DNA from: Winogradskyella psychrotolerans RS-3
Lineage (GTDB): Bacteria > Bacteroidota > Bacteroidia > Flavobacteriales > Flavobacteriaceae
DNA: 64,000 nucleotides
NCBI RefSeq assembly: GCF_000427335.1
Contig: NZ_ATMR01000199.1
Span: 62,001-126,000 of the forward strand
Direction of reading: 5' to 3'
The position numbers and the translations under genes are program-made. Position 1 is the stretch's first letter; every line of letters starts with the position of its first letter. Shown here in pieces: positions 26,793-36,627 of this stretch. The notes below the pieces were generated by a model, which was given only the letters and a program-made list of their open reading frames with translations, was not told the DNA's origin and ran no database searches.

Positions 26793-27134
26793 TTAAATAA
26801 CATCAATAACCTTTTCTAATATATAATGTGTTGCTGTGACCACTATAGCTAAACTAATAAGTATGAGTAAGCGAATGCGCGTTGCGTTTGTATTGTTTTT
26901 AAGTTTTTTATAGGTATACAATACATCAATTAAAATGTACAGTACTGCGATAATACAACCCAAGATGAGACTAGCGTAAACAAATGCCAAATCATAAACT
27001 ATATTAGAAAATTTAGCAATCCAATCCGTATCTTTTGATTTAGGCCCTAAAATAATTCGCATGTAGGCAAAGGCAAACAATAAGGCTATACCGGTGGTAA
27101 TACTATAATTTAGAATACGTTTTAAAATTCTCAT
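26793..27134 (-). CDS. Hypothetical membrane protein
   Basis: A 113-residue protein with three hydrophobic segments (YSITTGIALLFAFAYMRIIL, LAFVYASLILGCIIAVLYIL and IRLLILISLAIVVTATHYIL), separated by basic loops. I recognise no family. It starts at an ATG and stands alone with gaps on both sides. Function unknown. Confidence 0.6.
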   Translation of the reverse strand: MRILKRILNYSITTGIALLFAFAYMRIILGPKSKDTDWIAKFSNIVYDLAFVYASLILGCIIAVLYILIDVLYTYKKLKNNTNATRIRLLILISLAIVVTATHYILEKVIDVI

Positions 27135-27440
27135 AAGTAAATTTAGTATTGTGCAGCTTATCTAAAATTCATTGTTTTAATTTGTTTAAGTCTGTCAGAA
27201 TTTTCATGAAATAGTAAGACATTTATACAAGATTAAATATAAAGTAATTATCAGCTCTAGTCCGTAAATGTTAAAAAATTAAAGTAGTTGTATTCAAAAC
27301 AATAGAAAATAGGGAATCTTTATACGAAGAAGTTAAAACGATAAGCGATGCGTTTTAATTTATAAGTTTATGTTTCTATAGGACCTCATAACGGATCGTC
27401 TATAAATTAATGGCACTTAATTGTTGTGTTTTGACAATAA
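27135..27440. other. Intergenic region without recognised features
   Basis: A+T-rich spacer before the bidirectional terminator; no coding frame or repeat was recognised. Confidence 0.45.
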
Positions 27441-27468
27441 AAAAACCTGCCAAAGAGCAGGTTTTTTT
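27441..27468. terminator. Bidirectional terminator
   Basis: The stem AACCTGC / GCAGGTT has a 6-base loop and is flanked by A and T runs, so it can work in both directions. It lies 90 bases after the stop of the luciferase-like gene on the minus strand. Confidence 0.85.
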
Positions 27469-27557
27469 ATAATTAGTTTCTACATATGTAAGACGTTACA
27501 TTAATTAGTCTTCGCTATTATAAAATAGATAGTTATGTAAATGAAGCGTTAGTAATT

Positions 27558-28562
27558 TTAATTCAATTCTTGCATAATTTCAGCAAATAATTCATAAGAT
27601 CTAATCCTGTCATTGATATCATAAATATGAGTGACAGCAATAAGTTCGTCAACTTTAGATTGTTCTAAAAACTCCTTAACCTGAGTTTTAACCGTGGCTT
27701 TACTTCCTATAAAAGAATATTTCAGCATTTGATGCACCTGAGGATTTCTCATAATATCCCGTAAATCTTCCGTCATGTCTGTTGGTGGCTGCACATTAGC
27801 ACGTCTACCTGTAAATATGCCAACTATCATTCGGATTAATGAGGTCGATAAGCGTTCGGCTTCTTCATCTGTATCGGCAACAATAATATTAACACCAGCC
27901 ATTACATAAGGCTGCTCTAAAGTTTCAGAAGGCTGAAATTTGCTTCGGTAAATACTGATAGCATCCCATAAATGCGTTGTTGCAAAATGACTCGCAAAAG
28001 CATAAGGCAAGCCTTTTTTTGCTGCCAAATGTGCACTATCTGTACTAGAACCTAGAATATAGATCGGTACATCTATGCCTTCAGCTACTGTTGCACGGAC
28101 TTTAGCATCTTCATTTTCTGTAGAAAAATAAGTTTGTATCTTTTCTACTTCATCAGGAAATGAATGTGCCGCTTTCATAAAATCTGAACGTATGGCTTGT
28201 GCCGTTTCTGGATCTGTACCTGGTGCTCTTCCTAAACCTAAATCAATACGATTAGGATATAAAGCGCCCAAAGTGCCAAATTGTTCTGCTATAATTAAAG
28301 GCGAATGGTTAGGTAACATAATACCACCAGAGCCAATACGAAGCGTATTTGTGCCTTCTGCAACATAGCCAATTAATACCGAAGTGGCACTACTCCCAAT
28401 GTTAGATGCATTATGATGCTCTGCTAACCAAAAGCGTGTGTATCCATTTGTTTCAGCATGTTGCGCTAATTTAAGGACGTTATTAAAAGTTTGTTTCAAT
28501 GTTAAACCTTCGGAAACTAGTGCTAGGTCTAAGATGGAGTATGCTGTAAATTTAATTTTCAT
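27558..28562 (-). CDS. LLM class flavin-dependent oxidoreductase
   Basis: A 334-residue luciferase-like TIM-barrel flavoprotein: ARFWLAEHHN-type motif (YTRFWLAEHHNASNIGSSA), LRIGSGGIMLPNHSPL, GRIDLGLGRAPG-type region (NRIDLGLGRAPGTD), and PIYILGSSTDSAHLAAKKGL. These mark the group 1 LLM enzymes of the YhbW/MsnO8 type that use reduced FMN. The substrate is unknown. The ATG at 28562 was preferred over one at 28574 because the conserved start MKIKFTAYSILDLALV follows it directly. Confidence 0.9.
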   Translation of the reverse strand: MKIKFTAYSILDLALVSEGLTLKQTFNNVLKLAQHAETNGYTRFWLAEHHNASNIGSSATSVLIGYVAEGTNTLRIGSGGIMLPNHSPLIIAEQFGTLGALYPNRIDLGLGRAPGTDPETAQAIRSDFMKAAHSFPDEVEKIQTYFSTENEDAKVRATVAEGIDVPIYILGSSTDSAHLAAKKGLPYAFASHFATTHLWDAISIYRSKFQPSETLEQPYVMAGVNIIVADTDEEAERLSTSLIRMIVGIFTGRRANVQPPTDMTEDLRDIMRNPQVHQMLKYSFIGSKATVKTQVKEFLEQSKVDELIAVTHIYDINDRIRSYELFAEIMQELN

Positions 28563-28654
28563 AAGTAAACACAATTATTAGGATTTAGTGTTAATTATAC
28601 TTCTGTTTTTTTTTTTGAATCTAAATTTGGTAAATGTAAACTAATTGATAACAT

Positions 28655-29248
28655 CTAGTCAAAATACGAATTAGAATAATTGTGATTAATTATTCCTTTT
28701 AAATTATAAATGACCATATGCTTAAATAAGTCTTCTTTTTGGTACGATTCAAATAAATTATTTTCTTTAAACACGAGGTTGTCGATTCTGAAAAAATAAA
28801 TTTTCACGACTAATTCTATATGCACCTCTTTTTTTATGTTCCCTTTATCTTGAGCTTGTTTTAATAAGTTATAGATTATAGTATTTGCTAATTCTACAAC
28901 GAAAGCGTCAAATAAACGACTCGCTTTGGGATAGTACTTTTCTAAGCCAAATAGAAAAGAGGGTTTAAAGTATCTTAAATACTGAAACCCTCTTTTGTAA
29001 ATTAATATAACACTCAAAACAGGATCATTACCATGACTAGCAACAATCTCATTTATATCTTCTCTATATTCATTTAGTAAACTCTCAAGACCACAAGTTA
29101 TTAAGTCCTCTTTATTATCAAAAAATGTATAAATAGTCTTTTTAGAAATACCAAGTTCATTTGCTAACTCGTCTAAAGTGACGTGCTTACTACCAAATTG
29201 GGTAAACTTTTCAATTGAGCGTTTTAACAATTCTGCTTTAGTAATCAT
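28655..29248 (-). CDS. TetR/AcrR family transcriptional regulator
   Basis: A 197-residue regulator with an N-terminal helix-turn-helix: KHVTLDELANELGISKKTIYTFFDNKEDLI is the TetR signature. The C-terminal part is a variable helical ligand domain. It lies 11 bases downstream of the outer-membrane efflux gene on the same strand, so it is the last gene of the RND operon and probably represses it or a related efflux unit. Confidence 0.9.
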   Translation of the reverse strand: MITKAELLKRSIEKFTQFGSKHVTLDELANELGISKKTIYTFFDNKEDLITCGLESLLNEYREDINEIVASHGNDPVLSVILIYKRGFQYLRYFKPSFLFGLEKYYPKASRLFDAFVVELANTIIYNLLKQAQDKGNIKKEVHIELVVKIYFFRIDNLVFKENNLFESYQKEDLFKHMVIYNLKGIINHNYSNSYFD

Positions 29249-29259
29249 TTGACACTATT

Positions 29260-30681
29260 TTATCTCCATCCGCCTCCAAGTGCTTCGTATAAATCTACTA
29301 TAGACACTAATTGTTGTAATTGGCTATCTATAATATTTAACTCTGCGCTTAAGGCACTTTGTCTTGCTGTTAAAAGATCTAAATAGTTAGCATAACCATT
29401 TTTAAGTAATTCTTCTGAATTGGCTTCTGCTGTACGTAAGGCTTCAACTTCGTTCTTTCTAAATTCGAATTTTTTCGTTTCAGATTCATAGGAGAATAAA
29501 GCGTTAGATACTTCACTTCCTGCAACTAATAACGTCTTTTTAAACTGAAGTAAGGCCTGCTCTTGTTGAGCAATTGCGACTTCTTTTTGAGTTCTAAGCT
29601 TACGTTGATTTAAAAGCGGTTGTGTTAATCCGCCAACAATATTCGCAAATAATGAATTGGCGCTAAATAAATCGTCTAACTCTAAACTTTGTAATCCGCC
29701 AGCTGCCGTTAAGGTTAAAGATGGATATAAGTTGCTATTTGCTACATTAGTCAGTTCAAAAGATTGAATTAAGCTATATTCAGCAGCCATAACATCTGGC
29801 CTGTTGCTCAATAAAGTCGCTGGTACACCCAGTTTTATGTCTTGCTCAATTTCTTGAATATCTAAACTGTTACGCTCAAAATCTTGTCCAGATTTACCCA
29901 ATAAAATACTTAACGTATTCTCTGTTTTAAAAATAGCAGTTTCAATATCTACTTGTAATGCTTTTGCATTATTGTATTGCGCGATGTTTTGATCTACTGC
30001 CACTTGTGTCACCTGACCTGCATCTTTTAATGCTTTTATAGTTTCTACACCACTTTCTCTCGTTGCTATAGTTTGCTTAGTCACTTCTAACTGTGCGTCT
30101 AAAGCAATTAAACTGTAGTAGGTATTTGCAATGCTAGAAATAAGCTGTGTTTTTACAGCTTGATGTCCTGCTACGCTTTGTAAATAACCAGCTTGTGTTG
30201 CTCTTTTATTGCTTCGGATTTTTCCCCAGATATCAGCTTCCCAAGATAAGTTCGCTGTAATATCGAATTGATCTGTAGACCTATCACTTAAGAATGCACC
30301 AAATTGGGTGTTCTTAGATAATTCTTGATGCGTCCAGTTGGTACCCACATTTACAGATGGTAAATAACCTGCTTTTCCTTGTTTGGCATAGGCTTCTGCC
30401 GCTACCATTTGCTGAATCGCCATACGAACGTCCATATTATTTTGTAGACCTTCTTCAATATATTGTTGAAGGTATTGATCTGTAAATAATGTTTTCCAAG
30501 ATACATCTGCCATAGATATACTATCTGTTGGCAGATTATCTGTTCGGTATAATGTTTCAGTTTCCGCTTCTAATTCCGGTCTTACATAATCTTGCGCCAC
30601 AAAACAACTTTGTAATGTGATGGCAACAATTAGTAATAATGATCCTTTACTAAAATTTCTATGTTTTATAATTGATGTCAT
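29260..30681 (-). CDS. RND efflux outer membrane lipoprotein, NodT/OprM family
   Basis: A 473-residue TolC-like outer-membrane factor with a lipoprotein signal (LLLIVAITLQSC). The two efflux repeats are visible (LQQYIEEGLQNNMDVRMA; TLLSNRPDVMAAEYSLIQ), the latter containing the NRPDV motif typical of NodT-family proteins. It completes the tripartite RND pump with the two genes upstream. It starts 5 bases after the RND permease stop. Confidence 0.93.
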   Translation of the reverse strand: MTSIIKHRNFSKGSLLLIVAITLQSCFVAQDYVRPELEAETETLYRTDNLPTDSISMADVSWKTLFTDQYLQQYIEEGLQNNMDVRMAIQQMVAAEAYAKQGKAGYLPSVNVGTNWTHQELSKNTQFGAFLSDRSTDQFDITANLSWEADIWGKIRSNKRATQAGYLQSVAGHQAVKTQLISSIANTYYSLIALDAQLEVTKQTIATRESGVETIKALKDAGQVTQVAVDQNIAQYNNAKALQVDIETAIFKTENTLSILLGKSGQDFERNSLDIQEIEQDIKLGVPATLLSNRPDVMAAEYSLIQSFELTNVANSNLYPSLTLTAAGGLQSLELDDLFSANSLFANIVGGLTQPLLNQRKLRTQKEVAIAQQEQALLQFKKTLLVAGSEVSNALFSYESETKKFEFRKNEVEALRTAEANSEELLKNGYANYLDLLTARQSALSAELNIIDSQLQQLVSIVDLYEALGGGWR

Positions 30682-30686
30682 AGTTT

Positions 30687-33600
30687 TTAATCTTCAATAG
30701 TTTGTATTGCTGGTTTACTTGAAACTTTTTCTTGTAACCACTGAAATAATATAAATAAGATAGGAATTACAAATACTCCTAAAATGGTTCCAATTAACAT
30801 ACCTCCTGCTGCACCTGTTCCTATTGAGTTGTTTCCTTCTGCTCCAACTCCACTTGCAAGTACTAATGGCATCAATCCTAAAATAAAGGCGAAAGATGTC
30901 ATTAAAATTGGACGTAAACGTGCTTTTGCTCCATGAATTGCAGCGTCTACAATAGTCTCACCATTCTTTCGTCGTTGTAGCGCAAACTCCACAATAAGTA
31001 TGGCATTTTTAGCTAATAAACCAATAAGCATAATTAAAGCAATTTGGAAATAAATGTTATTTTCTAAGCCTAAGAATTTTGTACTTATATAAGCTCCAAA
31101 TACACCAAATGGTAAGGATAATACCACTGCAAATGGTAATAAATAACTCTCGTATTGCGCACTTAATAAGAAATACACAAATAGAATACTTAGTATAAAT
31201 ATAAACGTCGTTTGGTTACCAGCATTGACCTCTTCACGTGTTAAACCAGAATAAGATACCGTATAATTACTAGGTAGTTTAGCCACTTCTTCTTCAATTA
31301 CTTTAATGGCATCACCTGTACTAAAACCATCGTTAGTAGCACCTGTTATTGTCGTTGAATTAAATAGGTTAAAACGCGTTACCGATTGTGGACCATACAC
31401 ACGCTTTAAGTTTACAAACTGTGTAATTGGTGTCATTTCACCAGAATCAGTTCTCACATACATACTATTTAAAGCACTTTCATCTGCTCTATCTTCTGGT
31501 AATGCTTGTATATAAACTCTAAATTGTTTTCCGAATTTAGAGAAATCTGAGGCGTAAACTCCACCGATATACCCTTGTAAAGTTGAAAAGATACTCGTTA
31601 TCGAAACTCCTTTTTCTTTAGCTAGAGGCACATTAACCTCCATTTCATACTGTGGATAATTAGTGTTGAATGAAGACGTCGCATATTTAATTTCTGGACG
31701 CTGCATTAATGCCATTGTAAAGTCATTCTTCGCTTTGTCTAAATCTGCAAATTCACCTCCGAATTTATCTAATAAATTTATCTCAAAACCAGCCGAGTTA
31801 CCAAAACCACGAATACTTGGTGGTGAGAAGAAAATAATATTAGCTTCTGGGATTGTTGCTGCTATACCAAATAGTTTTCCGGTAATAGCTTGTGCAGAAA
31901 GTGCGTCGTCTTTACGCTCTCCCCAATCTTCTAATTTTATAATTCCGAAACCAAAGTTACTACCAGCACCACTAATTAAACTTCGACCTTTAATAAAGTT
32001 AACACCAACGATACCTTCCATACCTTCAATTTTTTCGTATAATTGTCTTGATACGGCATCTGTTCTATCTAACGATGCTCCTGGAGGTAATTCAATATTG
32101 GCAAAAATAATACCTCTATCTTCATTAGGTACAAATCCTGTTGGCGTTGTACTAGAAGCCCAGTAAATTCCGACACCTGCAATAACTAAAAGTAATACAG
32201 ACACAAATTTTCTTCTGTATAGAAAATGAAGTGATTTTCCATATCTTTCTACTGTAGCATTAAAACCACGATTAAATAAGGTATAAAAACGCTTTAAAGG
32301 ACCTTTACCTTTTAATTCTTCATCCTCTTTATGTCCTTTTAATAATAGAGCACATAATGCCGGACTTAATGTTAAGGCGTTTACTGCCGAAATAAGAATT
32401 GCAATAATTAAGGTTACACCAAATTGCTCATAAAACACACCAGTTGGTCCTGTTACAAACGTTACAGGAATAAATACTGCTGCCATTACCAAGGTAATTG
32501 AGATAATCGCTCCAGAAATTTCGTTCATCGCTGTTAACGTTGCTTTTTTAGGATTGTGTTCTCCCTCATCCATTTTAGCATGGACAGCTTCTACAACAAC
32601 AATGGCATCATCTACTACAATACCAATGGCGAGTACTAATGCGAATAGCGTTAATAAGTTAATGGAATACCCAAAAACATTCAAGAAAAAGAAGGTACCA
32701 ATAATAGAAACGGGTACTGCAATTGCAGGAATTAAAGTAGATCTAAAATCTTGTAAGAAGATGAAAACTACTAAGAACACTAATAAAAAGGCTTCTAATA
32801 ATGTGGTAATTACTTTATCAATAGAGGCATTTAAAAATAAACTAGTATCGTATGGAACAAAAATATCTAAGCCCTTTGGTAAATCTGCTTTTACCGATTC
32901 TAGAGTGGTTTTAATATTTTCAATAATTTCTCGGGCATTAGAGCCTTTGGTTTGAAAAATCCCCATAAATACAGCAGGGTTTCCTAAACTCATGGCATTA
33001 GATGAATAGGATTGTGCATCTAATTCAATAGTTGCAACATCTTTCAATCTTAAAAATTCCCCGTTTCCTAAAGCTTTAATAACAATATCACTGTATTGAC
33101 TTTCGTCTTTAAAACGGCCACTATAGGTTAAAGTATATGAAAATGATTCCCCATTATTCTGTCCTAAAGACCCTGCTGCTGCTTCTAAATTTTGTTCAGC
33201 TAAAGCGTCAGAGATATCAGAAGGTATTAACCCGTATGATGCTAATTTCTCAGGGTTTAACCAAATACGCATTGCATAATCTTGTTGTGAGAATACACTA
33301 ACATCTCCAACACCGCTAATACGTTGCATTGCTGGGATAACATTAATTTTTAAGTAATTCTGAATAAATGTAGCATCATAATCCTCACTTTCAGAATACA
33401 TAGAAATGAACATTAATGCACTTGTTTCTTGTTTCTGAGTGGTTACACCCGTTTGAATAACCTCTTGAGGTAATAATGGATTCGCTCTAGCCACACGGTT
33501 TTGAACGTTTACAGCTGCAATATCAGCATCGATGTTTTGATCGAAATACACTGTGATTTCCGCCGCTCCTGTGTTAGAAGCTGTAGACGTAATATACGTC

Positions 33601-33824
33601 ATACCTTCTACTCCATTGATTTGTTCTTCAATAGGAATAATAACACTTTCTAAAACGGTTTCTGCATTTGCACCTGTATAATTCGCCGTAACTTTAATTG
33701 TTGGCGGTGCAATATCTGGATACTCTTCAATAGGTAAGCTTGAAATACTAATAACTCCAAGCAACACTATAATAATAGAGATTACTGTTGAAAGCACTGG
33801 TCTTTCAATAAATGTTTTTAACAT
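30687..33824 (-). CDS. Efflux RND transporter permease, HAE1/AcrB family
   Basis: A 1045-residue inner-membrane pump of the AcrB type with twelve membrane helices and two large periplasmic loops. The start MLKTFIERPVLSTVISIIIVLLG is typical, and TM4 contains the proton-relay Asp pair in GIVVDDAIVVVEAVHAKMDEG. Length equals that of hydrophobic/amphiphilic efflux family members. It expels drugs, bile salts or other amphiphiles with the adaptor encoded upstream and the NodT-type channel downstream. Confidence 0.95.
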   Translation of the reverse strand: MLKTFIERPVLSTVISIIIVLLGVISISSLPIEEYPDIAPPTIKVTANYTGANAETVLESVIIPIEEQINGVEGMTYITSTASNTGAAEITVYFDQNIDADIAAVNVQNRVARANPLLPQEVIQTGVTTQKQETSALMFISMYSESEDYDATFIQNYLKINVIPAMQRISGVGDVSVFSQQDYAMRIWLNPEKLASYGLIPSDISDALAEQNLEAAAGSLGQNNGESFSYTLTYSGRFKDESQYSDIVIKALGNGEFLRLKDVATIELDAQSYSSNAMSLGNPAVFMGIFQTKGSNAREIIENIKTTLESVKADLPKGLDIFVPYDTSLFLNASIDKVITTLLEAFLLVFLVVFIFLQDFRSTLIPAIAVPVSIIGTFFFLNVFGYSINLLTLFALVLAIGIVVDDAIVVVEAVHAKMDEGEHNPKKATLTAMNEISGAIISITLVMAAVFIPVTFVTGPTGVFYEQFGVTLIIAILISAVNALTLSPALCALLLKGHKEDEELKGKGPLKRFYTLFNRGFNATVERYGKSLHFLYRRKFVSVLLLVIAGVGIYWASSTTPTGFVPNEDRGIIFANIELPPGASLDRTDAVSRQLYEKIEGMEGIVGVNFIKGRSLISGAGSNFGFGIIKLEDWGERKDDALSAQAITGKLFGIAATIPEANIIFFSPPSIRGFGNSAGFEINLLDKFGGEFADLDKAKNDFTMALMQRPEIKYATSSFNTNYPQYEMEVNVPLAKEKGVSITSIFSTLQGYIGGVYASDFSKFGKQFRVYIQALPEDRADESALNSMYVRTDSGEMTPITQFVNLKRVYGPQSVTRFNLFNSTTITGATNDGFSTGDAIKVIEEEVAKLPSNYTVSYSGLTREEVNAGNQTTFIFILSILFVYFLLSAQYESYLLPFAVVLSLPFGVFGAYISTKFLGLENNIYFQIALIMLIGLLAKNAILIVEFALQRRKNGETIVDAAIHGAKARLRPILMTSFAFILGLMPLVLASGVGAEGNNSIGTGAAGGMLIGTILGVFVIPILFILFQWLQEKVSSKPAIQTIED

Positions 33825-33846
33825 GATTACTATGTTTCTAGGTTAA

Positions 33847-34974
33847 TTAGTTTTTAAATAAAGTAGCTATAGGTTTAATAGCCTCTTCAAAAGACGTTTC
33901 CTGAGGAGAGATCACCATACCGTTTCTTAATTTACCAATTCCGGTTATCACAATTTTATCATTAGTGTCTAAGCCAGATTCTACAACATATAGATTATCT
34001 ACAGTACCTTGTACTTTTATAATTGCCGTCTCAATCTTATTATCGGCACCAAGTTTAAATATCATAATATTTCCTTGTTGCTCAAAAGTTGCGGTTTGAG
34101 GGACTACGATGGCGTCTTTATATTCTATAGGAAATTTTATTGTACCACTGTTTCCATTGGTTAAAATTTCATTAGGATTATCAAAAGCAGCTCTAATTTT
34201 TATAGTTCCAGTATTTTGGTTGACTTGCCCTGTACTGGTTTGAATTCTTCCTTTTTCAGAATATTCTTTTCCGTTGGCTAAAATCAAGCTTAAATCCGGA
34301 GAGTTTTTAATGCGTTCTGCTTTCGTCTTTCCTTCAGATCTCTGTAAATGGTTGATGTATTGCGCTTCGTTAAAACTAAAGAATGCATACACTTGATCAA
34401 TCTCACTTACCGTCGTTAATGGACGTGCATCACTCGGGCTAATTAAAGCTCCTTCTCTAAAATTAATTGAACCCACATAACCGTCAATAGGACTTTTAAT
34501 TGTTGCATAACCAATATTTGCAGAAACACCACTTAAGTTAGCTTTAGCCTGAGCTAAATTAGCTTTTGCTGTTTCTAATTGTACAGCACTTATAATGTTC
34601 TTTTCTACTAAAGGCACTAATTTATCAACCTCTACCTGTGCCACATTAACACGAGCTTGAGCTGCGCCAGCATCTTGACTTAAAGACTGCGTTTCTAGTC
34701 TAAATAATGTTTGTCCTTTTCGTACTCTCTGACCTTCATCAACGTATACTTTTTCAATATAACCAGATGTTTTGGCTCTTACATCACTATTTACAATACC
34801 TTCAATAGTTGCAGGATATTCTGTATGTCCTGTTACTGTCATTGTTTGTATTTGGGTCACCGGAAAAGGTGCTGGTGGAGCTTGAGATGGAGCTGCTGTA
34901 GCATTTTGCTTATCGCCACAACTGACAATAACTAAGAATAATCCTAGAATAGTATATAAATTAGTCTTTTTCAT
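33847..34974 (-). CDS. RND efflux periplasmic adaptor subunit
   Basis: A 375-residue HlyD/AcrA-type lipoprotein (signal MKKTNLYTILGLFLVIVSC). The lipoyl domain halves are TSGYIEKVYVDEGQRVRKGQ and TIKSPIDGYVGSINFREGAL, with a helical hairpin between, followed by barrel and membrane-proximal domains. It connects the RND permease to the outer-membrane channel. The gene is second in the operon, 10 bases after the GbsR/MarR regulator. Confidence 0.93.
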   Translation of the reverse strand: MKKTNLYTILGLFLVIVSCGDKQNATAAPSQAPPAPFPVTQIQTMTVTGHTEYPATIEGIVNSDVRAKTSGYIEKVYVDEGQRVRKGQTLFRLETQSLSQDAGAAQARVNVAQVEVDKLVPLVEKNIISAVQLETAKANLAQAKANLSGVSANIGYATIKSPIDGYVGSINFREGALISPSDARPLTTVSEIDQVYAFFSFNEAQYINHLQRSEGKTKAERIKNSPDLSLILANGKEYSEKGRIQTSTGQVNQNTGTIKIRAAFDNPNEILTNGNSGTIKFPIEYKDAIVVPQTATFEQQGNIMIFKLGADNKIETAIIKVQGTVDNLYVVESGLDTNDKIVITGIGKLRNGMVISPQETSFEEAIKPIATLFKN

Positions 34975-34984
34975 TTCGTTTACT

Positions 34985-35488
34985 TTAAATTTGGAATTGG
35001 TTGTTTATTAATTTTTCTCTTAAGGCTTTTACAGAAGAAGATGCTTCGTCTATAAACATGATATAATCGCTGTGAAATGTTAAATCGAACTTTTCGTCTT
35101 CATTTTCAATTTTTTCATTGTTTTGGTTTTCTTTATAATTTTTAATTTCAATATGCACTTCACGTTCTTCTTGCCAATGACTAATCATTCTGTCTACATG
35201 TTGTACTATAGTGTCTTTGTTAATTACAAAATACTTTTTACGATCTCCTGTTTTTGTGAAATACTCAATTTTGTTTAAATCTTGTAAATGATTAAGATGC
35301 GTTGAGATTGTACTCTTACTTGCGCAAAGGATACTTACCAAGTCTTCAAAAGTGGCTCCTCTTTTACCCGTAAGTATAATGTAAGACAAAATTCGCGCAG
35401 CGACAGGAGCTAATTGCTCTCTGTTCTCTAAATGAACTCCTAGTTTCTCAACTAAGCCCATTTTTTGTTGGCAGATATTTTCTTTCAT
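34985..35488 (-). CDS. GbsR/MarR family transcriptional regulator
   Basis: A 167-residue regulator with a winged helix-turn-helix: ATFEDLVSILCASKSTISTHLNHLQDLNKIEYF is the DNA-binding unit and GDRKKYFVI the wing. The N-terminal PVAARILSYIILTGK segment is typical of GbsR-like proteins. It opens the RND operon and probably represses it, perhaps through the inverted repeat at 35563-35580. Confidence 0.9.
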   Translation of the reverse strand: MKENICQQKMGLVEKLGVHLENREQLAPVAARILSYIILTGKRGATFEDLVSILCASKSTISTHLNHLQDLNKIEYFTKTGDRKKYFVINKDTIVQHVDRMISHWQEEREVHIEIKNYKENQNNEKIENEDEKFDLTFHSDYIMFIDEASSSVKALREKLINNQFQI

Positions 35489-35562
35489 TTTAAAACTATT
35501 TGCTACTGATTTGAAAATAAAATTATCAAGTTCAGTAAAATTCTGTGCAAATATATTAATAG

Positions 35563-35580
35563 GTTCGGAACAAGCCGAAC
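35563..35580 (-). promoter_or_regulatory. Inverted repeat, candidate operator of the RND operon
   Basis: GTTCGG and CCGAAC, separated by six bases, form a perfect inverted repeat about 75 bases upstream of the GbsR/MarR start. The symmetry suits a dimeric MarR-type repressor; there is no T run after it, so it is not a terminator. Confidence 0.45.
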
Positions 35581-35759
35581 AAAACGAAGTTAAATGATTG
35601 TTAAATAAATTAACGTGTTATAAATTGGTTTTAAGGATACTGTGTAAATAAGTAATCGCCTCAAAACTTATGACCACTTCTATATTAAGAATATATTATA
35701 ATTTCTCAGTAGAATCTTGTTGAAATAAAAGGCAGTGACTTGTTGGATTTACAAGTGAA

Positions 35760-36380
35760 TTAAGACATTAAATTGAAAGATAATTTAATCCCTTGTATAA
35801 TCATACCAGTACCAATAATGGCAATAATTAAACCCATTATTTTGCCAATAACAGAGATAACGTTATTACCCACTAGTTTCACAATATTGTCACTTAATCT
35901 GAAGGTTATGTAAGCAAGTATGCTCATTAATCCAAAAATAGCTATGACTAAAATGATATGAATCGGTTCTACATTAGCAACGAAGTTCATCGCTGTAACT
36001 ATAGTCCCTGGTCCTGCTAAAATAGGAATAGCTAGTGGTGATACTGCAATGTTTTCATCAACATCTACATGCTTAAGACTTTTAACATTAGACTGTTTAG
36101 ATTGCAGCATTTCAAAACCTATAAAGAATATTAGGATACCACCTGTTATTTTAAATGCAGGAATACTAATATTAAATAACTCAAAAATAAATTTTCCTAG
36201 CAGTACAAAGACCGTAACAATTATAAAGGCAATGATATTTGCTCTTTTATTAATGTCATCTTTTGTTTTTTTGTTTGCACCTTGGGTTAAAGCCACAAAA
36301 ACCGTCATGTTTGATATTGGGTTGGTGATGGCAAAAAAACCGGTAAATACGGTTATACAAAATGTAATTAAGTTATCCAT
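35760..36380 (-). CDS. MarC family (NAAT) integral membrane protein
   Basis: A 206-residue protein with six hydrophobic segments. FFAITNPISNMTVFVALTQG at the N-terminus, ITGGILIFFIGFEMLQ in the middle and SPLAIPILAGPGTIVTAM in the second half are the MarC-family signatures. The transported compound, if any, is unknown; the old link with multiple antibiotic resistance has not been upheld. The ATG at 36380 was chosen over that at 36404 because it begins the conserved hydrophobic segment. Confidence 0.9.
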   Translation of the reverse strand: MDNLITFCITVFTGFFAITNPISNMTVFVALTQGANKKTKDDINKRANIIAFIIVTVFVLLGKFIFELFNISIPAFKITGGILIFFIGFEMLQSKQSNVKSLKHVDVDENIAVSPLAIPILAGPGTIVTAMNFVANVEPIHIILVIAIFGLMSILAYITFRLSDNIVKLVGNNVISVIGKIMGLIIAIIGTGMIIQGIKLSFNLMS

Positions 36381-36627
36381 GAGACGGAAAATTTTGATTT
36401 TCAAAAAAAACGCAAAACTAGTTCTTTATCTCTAAACTAATTTTATTTTTTAATATTTAAATCAATATTATTTATTGCGTTTCAAAAGATACAAAATTTG
36501 CTGCGTTTTATAGTAAATGGTTAATTAAATAGCGTTTCTTTTTAATATAGTAAGGGTTATATTTAATAAATTATTGATTTTTTTAGTATCCTAAGCATCA
36601 GCATGTGCTAATGAAAAATAACCTTGT

